A stretch of DNA of 64,000 bases, from the NCBI GenBank assembly GCA_020744425.1, contig JAGMUV010000042.1, positions 310,001-374,000 on the forward strand, read 5' to 3'. Below are positions 55,271-64,000 of the stretch, in pieces. This DNA is from Dactylonectria macrodidyma (lineage: Eukaryota > Ascomycota > Sordariomycetes > Hypocreales > Nectriaceae). The notes under the pieces were generated by a model. It had not been told where the DNA came from. It ran no database searches and saw only the letters and a program-made list of their open reading frames with translations. A program made the position numbers and the translations under genes. The stretch's first letter is position 1. Every line of letters starts with the position of its first letter.

Positions 55271-55754
55271 TAATTAATAAATATTATATTATATAAAATT
55301 TATATTATTTTAAATTGATTTAATAAAAGATATTCTTTTAAATATAAAAGATTCTTATAATTATAATTTAATTATAAATTTTTTTAAAAATTATATTTTA
55401 TATATTTTTATTATTAAAATTACTATTTAAACTTTTATTTTTATATTATTATATTTCTTATTATTATATTTTTATATAGTTATATATTTTTATTATTTAA
55501 GTTATTATAAAGTTAAAAACTTAATTAATTAATTAATTATAAGAGTTAGTTTATTAAAGTATTATATTAGAGATCTAAAGGTAGGTAGGTATATAGTAGT
55601 GTATAAGCATTTACTTAGTAAGTGCTTAGTAAGCCCTTACTTAAGAGCCAGTCTAGCCTATATTATATAGCCTTTTATTTAATAAGACTATAGCTCTATT
55701 TAGCTCTAATTCTTATATTAATTTAATTATAAGTAGACTCTTTTTCTTTTATAA

Positions 55755-55965
55755 GTATTTTAAATGCTTTATTAAAGTAATAAAGCTTTTATTTTAATAT
55801 AATAAAAACTCTAATTATTTTAAGTTATTATTACTTTAGGCTTAAGTTAAAAGCTTATATATTATTATTATTATTATTATTACTTATTTATTTATTTATT
55901 TATTTTAAAACTATTTACTGTCTAGCTCTTTTTTAAATATATATTTTAAAAGATCTTTATTTAAA
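55755..55965 (-). repeat. Repeat R1, degraded inverted copy
   Basis: The reverse complement matches R1 blocks (the AGTTTTTA...GAGTTAC region, the GCCTAAG block and the TAGAGA start region) with many transitions. Confidence 0.55.
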
Positions 55966-56908
55966 TATTTATGTTAAGAAATGTATATATATTAACTAAG
56001 CAAAGGTTAATATATATAAACTAGTTATAAGCCTTTATATTTATAACTTAAATAAGTCTAGACTTCTTATTTAATAGTCTAGTCTTTCTAATCCTATTTT
56101 TATTAATTAATTTATACTATACTTACTACTTTTAAAAAACATTATATAATTAATAATAGAAAACCGCGCTATTAAGTATTAATATATTTATTAAATAATA
56201 AAAAACCCTTACTATTTCCTTTTATTAGTTTTAATATATATAAGCACTATATACACTTATATAAACTAGGCTTATATAAGTAATTTAATAATTAATAATT
56301 AGTTAAATAATAATAAGCTTAATAATAATATTTAGTATATTCTTAACTAACTCCTTTAATATATTAAGTAATTAGATAATATAATAGTACTTTATAATAT
56401 TATTTATAATTATTACTATTAGATTATTTAAGATTATAAGACTAATAATAAGTCTTACTATTATATACTAAAGTTATTAGCTTAAAATTAAGTAAGTATA
56501 TAATTTAAGTTATATAAAAGGCTTTTACTAATTATAGCTAATGTATTATATAACTCTTAATTTACTTATAACTTTAAAGTAAGAGTTATTTTTAAAAGAA
56601 AAAAGGAAGTTAGTATTTATAAAATTTAAACTTATAACTTATTATTATTATAAAAGCCTTAAAATATATTAATTACTATATTATAAGACTTTAAATATTT
56701 TATATATTTAATTTAATTTATAAAAGGATTCTTATTTATAAAGAGTTTAATTTAAAAGTTATTAATATATTTAATTTATAATTATATAAAATTTATATTT
56801 TATTAATTTTTATATTTTTATGAAAATAAGCTTTTATATTATAGATCCTATTATTAAATTTATTATTTAAACTCTTATTTTTATATTATTATATTTTTTA
56901 TTATTATT

Positions 56909-57180
56909 AAAGTTATAGTTTTTAATAATATATACTTAGAAAATAGCTAGAGATTAAATAATTAAAAAAGAAAATTAATAATAAATAATAGTATAAAGGC
57001 TTAAAACTTAAGCTAAAAGTAATAGTAAGTTAAAATAACTAGAGTTTTTACTATATTAAAGTATAAGTCTTATTATTCTACTTAAGTCTTTAAGATATAT
57101 TAAATAGTTAAAAAAGCAAAATTAAAAAGCCAAATAAAAAAGCTAAATATTAAAAATTAAAGTTTTTATATAATAAAAGT
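56909..57180 (+). repeat. Repeat R1, copy 3 (heavily mutated)
   Basis: Same block order as the other R1 copies, with most G and C replaced by A and T. Confidence 0.7.
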
Positions 57181-57874
57181 ATAGAATTAAAGTTAAAAGA
57201 GCTATAGTCTTATTAAATAGGAGGTTATATAATTTAAATTAAACTAGCTTTTTAATAAAGGCTAATTAAGTATTTATTAAATAAATATTTATATATTATT
57301 ATATATTTACTTTTAGATCTTTTATATAATACTTTAATAAATTAACTTTTAAAGTGTATTTACTATTATATTTTATTAAATTATTAATATATTATATAAA
57401 ATAAAAAAGAATATATTATTAAACTTAGACTTCTTAAATAAGTAATAAGTAAATTATAAATAAATATAAGACTATTTGCTTAAGACCTTATATAAAAAAT
57501 AATAATAAAAAGCTTTAAATTATTAATTATAAATAATAAAGGACGTTAATTAAAATATAATTTAATTAATTATTTAATTTAAAAAGAAATTAAAATAGAG
57601 CTATTTTATATACTTTGTAAAAATAGTTTTATAAAAAATTACTATTATTTATAATTTAATAATTAGTAATTAAATACGTATTAAAAAGTATATAATTAAG
57701 TTTTAATAATAATAATAATAATAAAATATAATTACTTTTTTATATTATAATATAATAATAAAAATAAGATTAATATTTTTAAAGAGAATTCTTAAAATAA
57801 CTTACTAAAGGTTTAAATAAAAAAGATTTTAAGAAATATAATAAATTTTAATATTATTTTTATATAGTATTAAT

Positions 57875-58030
57875 TAATACTATTAAAACTGCTATTTAGA
57901 CTTTTATTTTAATATTATTATATTCTTTATTATTATATTTTCATATAGTTATATATTTATACTACTACAGTTATTATAAGATAAAGGACTTAAGTAATTA
58001 ATTAGCTTAATTATAAATAGACTTTTCTTT
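57875..58030 (-). repeat. Repeat R2, inverted partial copy
   Basis: The reverse complement carries the R2 end (CTATTAAAACTGCTATTTAGA on the plus strand, 19-bp core) and the TATAAATAGACTTTT block. A further weak inverted copy lies near 55425-55545. Confidence 0.55.
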
Positions 58031-58299
58031 TTCCTTTTTTAAAACTTAAAACCTCCTTTTATTATATTCTTTTATTATTTATTAAACTTATATTTTAATT
58101 ATATTATTAATTAACTAAGTATATTAATAGCTTTATGATTAATATTAATAATAACTATAAAAAGAACTCTTCAGTTTTTAATATATTAATTATTTTATAT
58201 ATTTATAATAATAATTATTATAATTAGTTTTTAATAAATTAAATTTTAATTAAAATTATAATAAGTTTAGAAAATAATAAATATAAAGCTTTTATAAGG

Positions 58300-58573
58300 C
58301 TTTTATTATATATTACTTTTATTTTTTAATATTTAGCTTTTTTATTTAGCTTTTTAATTTAGCTTTTTTAATTATTTAATATATTTTAAAAGGTTAAATA
58401 AAATAATAAGGTTTATACTTTAATATAGTAAAAACTCTAATTATTTTAAATTATTATTACTTTAGGCTTAGGTTTTAAGCCTTTATATTATTATTTATTC
58501 TTAGTTTTTATTTTTACTTTTTAACTTTTAGTCTCTTTTTTAAATATATATTATTAAGAATTATAACTTTAAT
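58300..58573 (-). repeat. Repeat R1, inverted copy
   Basis: The reverse complement matches R1 from the AGCTAAATAAAAA minisatellite to the TTATAATTCTTA start. Heavily mutated. Confidence 0.65.
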
Positions 58574-60011
58574 AATATTATTTAAAAAAGTTAATAAAGT
58601 CTAAATTAATAATTAAATAAAGATTATAAAAATAGTAAATAATTTTTAAGTATTTATTAAAATATATTAATAAATCTTATAGTTTTTAATTAAACTCTTT
58701 TTATTATTTTAAATTTAATAAAGAGATTATTAAAAGAACTTTCTATATTTTATATAAAATTAATTTATAGCTTCTTTTAAAAAGCTTTATATAAACTTTA
58801 AATAAAAAGAGATTAAATTATATAAAAAGCGTAATATATATAATAAGCTTATATAATAAACAAACTTATATAATAAAAATCCCTTTATTTATATCTTTTT
58901 TATTTAATTAATTAATTCTTAATTATAAAATATATCTAACTCTAATATTAAAAGTAGAATCCTTTTTATACTTTAGGCCTTTTAAAATGATTTAAAATTC
59001 AAGCTTTAATGCATTATAAAGATCTATAAAGTTAGCTATATATAGCTATAATACTAGCAGAAGGGCATTTAATTTAGATATAATTAGATCCCTAAATTGC
59101 ATAAGCTATTCGATCTAGAGGTGCAGATTATTATTTAGTTTATCCTTAACTTAGATTTATAAGGATTCCCTTTATAATTATATAGTATTAATTTAATTAA
59201 TATTTATAACTTTAATAAGACTAGCTTTATAATAAGTATAATTATAAATAAAATAATTATTATAAATATAAATAGATATAAAAACCTAAAATCAGTTTAG
59301 TTTAAAAACTAAGAATAAGTTATAATTATTTAAATAATTAATATAAAAGGCTAAATAATTTAACTATTTATTATAATTATAAGCTAATATTACTTTATTA
59401 ATTAATATTAAAAAAGTAACTTTTTAAATAATTAAGCTATTATAATAAATCTAAATAGTTAGATTAATAATAAAATAAGGCTTTAATAGTTTAAATACTT
59501 TAATTAATATATAAAGAATTAATTAATTAATTATTATTATTATTTAATTTTTAATAAATATAAAAGTTATTATTCTATTAATTTTAAAAAATATTATAAA
59601 TAGAATAATATTATTATACTTTATATATTATTTTATTTATTTTATTTATATTAGCCTTTTAATATTAAGTACTTTAAATTATTTAAAAAAGCTTATAATT
59701 AAATAATTAAATAATTAATTAAATACTTTATAATTTCTATTTTAAAGATTAAGTTCTTTCTAGCTTTTTATATTATTTATTAAGTCATTATCATAATAAG
59801 TAATATTAAAAGGGGTTTTTAAAAGACTAGACTTACTCCTTTAGATCTAAAAAAATTATATTAAAGCTTAATATATAATTATAGACTCTAATACTAGCTA
59901 TAGAGGAGGTCAGCTTTTCTAACCCTTAGGTCTTAAAGACTCTAAAGATAGTATTTAAAGCTAATTTATAATTTAAATACTTTAAAAAATAAGTAAGAAA
60001 GCATTAGAATA

Positions 60012-60446
60012 ACGTACATGATAAGCTTATGTCACAGACAAGTATGTGTCACACTTGGATTTTCACCTTAAATCGCGATTTTAAAGAAATTGCTAAAAAT
60101 CGAAACTAAGCCTAAAAAAGCTAAAAATCAGAATTAAGGTTAATTAAATATGAAATAATATAAAGACATTTTACTATATTTTATTTATTTTTATTTAGAA
60201 AGCTATTAAGAAAAAGCATATTCATACTGTTTTTCTTCTTAAATTTATATTTTAAAGGCTTAATAAATTAGCTAAAAGTTTATAAAAATTACTCTCTTAT
60301 GACTTTTTTTCTAGAGAATCTAATATTAATTTTCTAGAAATCTAATAATTAAATATCCTGTTTTAGAAAATCTAAAATTTACACTTTTAGCTGTACAGTA
60401 TAGGTGTGACATATACTTGTTTGTGACATAAGCTTATCATACACGT
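60012..60446 (+). mobile_element. MITE-like element, copy 3 (terminal type C)
   Basis: 435 bp, TIRs starting ACGTACATGATAA (left), flanked by TA. The terminal words are GCTTATGTCACA and GTATGTGTCACA at positions 14-25 and 31-42. The core shares ACTAAGCCTAAAA, ATTAAGAAAAAGC and AATATCCTGTTTTAGAAAA with copies 1 and 2. Confidence 0.8.
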
Positions 60447-60909
60447 TAGCTATTTAATATCTATTCTTAAAGCACTTAAGTTATTTTCTAAAGGAATAAA
60501 AGTAATAATATATTAAATAGTATTATCAAAGTCTAAGAACTAGATCTTTTAATAAGTAAATAAGACCTTTAGTAAATAATATAAAGTAAAAAGAACCTAT
60601 TTATATTAAGAAAGGAAGATAACTATAAATAAGGAAAAGGGTAAGATAGATTAAAGAGATATTAATATATAAGTAGTAGCTAAATTATTAAGAAGTAGTG
60701 ATTAAAGGAAGTTAGTAATATAAAGAGAAAGGTATTATAGAATTTATAAAAAGGCTAATTATAATATAAGAACTTATTAGATTATAATTAAGACCTTTAA
60801 AAATAAAAATAGTAATTTATTTTAATAAATAAAATAGTTTATTATATTTTTATTATAATTTTTATTTTATAAGTTAGTATTTTTATTATATAAGCTTATT
60901 TATTATATA

Positions 60910-61350
60910 ACGTACTCCACATGCGAGTGCAATAAACCAGCGAGTGCAACACAGCACTGTACAGCTAAAAATAGCAATATATAACTTTTTAAAATAGGAT
61001 ATTTAATTCATAAAAATCTACGAAAAATATTATTAAGTACTTGAATACAAGAGAAAATATATAAGATTTTTCTTAAGATTTTAATTAATTTCCTATATAA
61101 AGAAATAAGTAAATACACAGTGCTAATAAGCTTTTTCTTAATAACTTTATTAAAAAAATTAAAGAAAAATTAGAAATCTTTCTTTATAAATACACTTAGT
61201 TAATTAACTTTATTTAAAAATATTAGCTCTTTTAGGCTTAGTTCGAATTTTTAAGAATTTCTTTTACAAATATTAGTTAAAGGTATAGAACGCTAAGATA
61301 TGCCTAAGTGTTGCACTCACTGGTTTGTGGCACTCGCATGTGGAGTACGT
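60910..61350 (-). mobile_element. MITE-like element, copy 2 (terminal type A)
   Basis: 441 bp, same termini as the element at 12410-12849 but with the core in the opposite orientation; flanked by TA. The termini remain GC-containing in an otherwise RIP-like block. Confidence 0.85.
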
Positions 61351-61967
61351 TAAGCTTATTATATATATTATAACTTTTTAATAGGTTTTTAACTGATTAT
61401 TAATAAAATACTTTAATAAATAAAGATTCTTATATTCTTTATTAAAAATAAAAGATTTAAAAGAAATAAAAATTCTAATATTATAATAGTATTATAAATT
61501 ATAAAATAGATTAAAAAGAAATATTAAAAAATTATAAATAAATATTTTATAAGTCATAATTATATTAAAAATATAATATATATAATAATATTATAATTAA
61601 TATAAGAATATACTTTTAAATTAAAGTAAAAAAAGAAATTATTTTAATAATAAGTAAAAAAAGCTATAAAATATATATATATTAAAAATTATAATAGATA
61701 TTTTATAAAGTAGATATTATACTTTATAAAGATAAAGAAATTTAATAAAAAGTAAAAAAGAATTAGTTTTTTAATTATTTAAAATTAAATAGTTAATAAG
61801 AATATAATAAATATATAATAAAACTAAGAAATAATTATTATATTTAGTATTATAATTATAATAAGAAGGATTATTATATTATTAAATATATACGTATTAA
61901 AAGAGCTTTTAATAAATAAATTTTAAAGAGCTAGTAAAAAACTATAATTATATAATAAGTTAATATT

Positions 61968-62263
61968 AAGGTTATAGTCCTTAATAGTATATACTTAGAG
62001 AGAGGCCAGAAGTTAAATAGTAAAAAAAATAAAAAAATAACTAATAGTAAATAATAATATAAGGGCCTAAAACCAAGCCTAAGGTAATAGTAACTTAGAA
62101 TGACTAGAGTTTCTATTATATTAGGGTATAAGCCTTACTATTATAATTAACCCTTTAAGATACGTTAAGTAGCTAGAAAGCTAGATAGAAAAGCTAGATA
62201 TTAGAAGGCAAAATCGTCATATAATAAAAGCCCTATAAGGGTCACTTCATTGCATTCTAAGTT
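61968..62263 (+). repeat. Repeat R1, copy 4
   Basis: Same landmarks as copy 2, one minisatellite unit fewer. The following sequence to about 63,425 is colinear with that after copy 2, apart from the MITE insertion. Confidence 0.8.
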
Positions 62264-62435
62264 ACCTTATTGCAATTCTGAGTTATAATTCAGTTACCTC
62301 TTTATAATTCTAAATCGTAATTTAATTTATTAAAAACTAACTTATTAAAGATTAATATTATTTTTAAATTACCTTTTTATAATTTAAGTAACTTATAATA
62401 AATACTATAATAAATATTTAATATAATATATTCTA

Positions 62436-62877
62436 ACGTACTTGATAAGTGAGTGAGCCAAACAAGCGAGTGAGCCACTTTGAAATTTCCTAGCATTTAC
62501 ACCTTAAATGAAAATATCTTTAAAATATTCTCTAAAATTAAAACTAAGAGTAAAATAGCTAATATTTTAGAAATAGTTCTATTATATATTAAAAAATAAA
62601 TATAAATTCTCTTAAATTTTTTTTAAAAATTACTTAATAAGTTATATTAAAAATGCTTATTCGTACTGTATACCTAACTATTTCTATATAAAGGAATTTT
62701 TTTAAAAATTTAAAAAAATTATTATATAGTTTTCTTTTTAATTAAATAATTAAAAATATTTTTATTTTATTTTTAATAATTAGATAGCTAGTTTTAAAAA
62801 TTTAAGGTTTAGCTCTTTTTAGTGCATAGTATTCGTGGCTCACTCGCTTGTTTGGCTCACTCACTTATTAAGTACGT
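62436..62877 (+). mobile_element. MITE-like element, copy 4 (terminal type B)
   Basis: 442 bp, TIRs starting ACGTACTTGATAA (left), terminal words GTGAGTGAGCCA and GCGAGTGAGCCA at positions 14-25 and 31-42. It sits inside repeated sequence whose uninterrupted copy is at about 54,445; comparing the two shows one TA in the empty site and TA on both sides here. The core shares AGTAAAATAGCTAATATTTT with copy 1. Confidence 0.85.
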
Positions 62878-63273
62878 TATACTTTTAATAATTTAGATTT
62901 TAATAATTATTATACTTTCTTTATATATAATTTAAATACTAAGCTTAATAAAAATATAAAAACTATTAATAAGCTAAAGACTATAATAATAAAATATAAT
63001 TTTAAAAAAAACTAAAACTATTAAAATTTAATAACTCTTTAATAATAAGTAAATTACTTTAATAATCTTTAAGACTAAAGTATTTTTAAGACTATATCTC
63101 TTTAGAAATAACTAATAATTTAAAAATTAGATTAAAAATAAATAATACTTTTTAAAGTAATTAATAATAAAACTAATATTTAAAATATCTTTAGAAAATA
63201 TAGTATTCTTTAAGTTATTAGCTAATATTAATAAAGGGTAAATGATATAAGTTATAAGTAATATAGCTATTAT

Positions 63274-63425
63274 TAATATATAAAATGCCTAATAACTGTA
63301 TTAGAAACTAAGGGAATCCTGTGGTCGCTTCTGATATTACCTATAATAGGTTAAAGGATTTAGTAGAGGAAGGTTCTGGGTTCTTAATACTTAAAGGAGG
63401 AGGGATAAGAGTCTATTTATAACTT
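63274..63425 (+). repeat. Repeat R2, copy 3, longest version
   Basis: Matches R2 but carries extra segments (around CCTGTGGTCGCTTCTGATAT and GGTTCTGGGTTCTTAATAC) that are missing from the other two copies. Confidence 0.65.
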
Positions 63426-64000
63426 ATTTATATAAAATTTACTATTTTACTATTTTTAAATTATAACTTATATTACTTATTATTACGTCTTAATTTATTA
63501 AATTATTAATAGTATATACTTTAAACATATTTTAAAGCCTTGATATAAACTTAATTATTATATATTAACAGCTTTTATTTTATATATTATTATATTAACT
63601 TAAGTAATATCTTATACTATTAATAAATTTAAAATACATCGAGCTCTTAGTATATTAAATAGTATACTTATACTATTAATACTTAGTACACTAATTATAA
63701 ATACTAATTATGACTTAAAAAAGACTATTAAGCTATTAATACTTAAATTATTTAATAATTTATTAAATAATATAATTCTATTTATTATTAAAATAAAAAA
63801 ATACTCTTAATTCTGTTCATATTATCTTAACTAAAGTATTATTATTACTTATAAATAACTTAATAATTAAGAATATTTAAAGCTAGTTTAAACTAATTAT
63901 AAAAGACTTTTTAAATAATAATAATAGAAGTTAGAACTAAGATATTATTAATATCTTTATAAAATTAAGAGAATTTTAAAAAAGCATTTAAAAACACCTT

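Larger units (their letters stand above)
39780..64000. other. AT-rich, RIP-like heterochromatic block
   Basis: From about 39,780 to the window end the sequence becomes overwhelmingly A and T, with TA-rich words, almost no long open frames, and C or G confined to small islands. Recognisable parts are listed separately: two Gypsy elements, a solo LTR, repeat R1 and R2 copies and three MITE-like elements. The rest (for example 53,190-53,440, 55,970-56,900, 58,580-60,000, 63,430-64,000) shows no gene. The pattern is what repeat-induced point mutation produces. The one 91-codon frame at 44139-44414 lies inside a dead Gypsy element and is not a gene. Confidence 0.85.

Overview
This window looks like nuclear DNA of a filamentous ascomycete (Pezizomycotina, probably Sordariomycetes). 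The evidence is short spliceosomal introns (about 50-95 bp, GTRNGT donors, CTRAC-like branch points, YAG acceptors), a fungal rhodopsin/PTH11-type membrane protein, a Zn2Cys6 regulator, GH3 and GH43 enzymes, and a long, extremely AT-rich block of repeat-induced point mutation (RIP) with dead retrotransposons. No bacterial operons, tRNA, rRNA or CRISPR arrays were seen.

Left part, 1 to about 17 kb: recognisable genes that fit a plant-material lifestyle. They are the 3' end of a GH43 beta-xylosidase/arabinofuranosidase (+), a fungal rhodopsin-domain membrane protein (-), a dead pogo/Fot1-like transposase (-), a secreted GH3 beta-glucosidase with seven introns (-), a secreted type-B carboxylesterase with five introns (+), and a divergent pair made of an NmrA-like NAD(P)-binding protein (-) and a Zn2Cys6 transcription factor (+).

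Middle, about 18 to 38.5 kb: a hypothetical protein, a zinc-finger protein with a JmjC-like iron/2-oxoglutarate domain (-), and then a block of seven loci I do not recognise. Several of these carry low-complexity or transmembrane segments. The block is bounded by two minisatellite arrays, at 22.69-22.79 kb and 38.34-38.46 kb, whose ~19-20 bp units are the same sequence in opposite orientation.

Right part, about 39.8 to 64 kb: a gene-free AT-rich block. It holds two RIP-destroyed Ty3/Gypsy chromovirus elements placed head to head, each with its own 5-bp target duplication (TATTT and TAAGA). It also holds a solo LTR of the same family (duplication GAAAT), six copies of an unidentified ~300-bp repeat, and three of four related ~440-bp MITE-like elements (the fourth lies at 12.4 kb).

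The MITE-like elements share an internal core but have three different terminal sequences. Each terminus carries a 12-bp word twice with a 17-bp period. One insertion can be compared with an empty site inside the window, which gives a TA target duplication. I consider this element family and the inverted minisatellite-bounded orphan block the two most unusual signals here. Gene models were built by hand from splice motifs and reading-frame continuity; no database search was possible.
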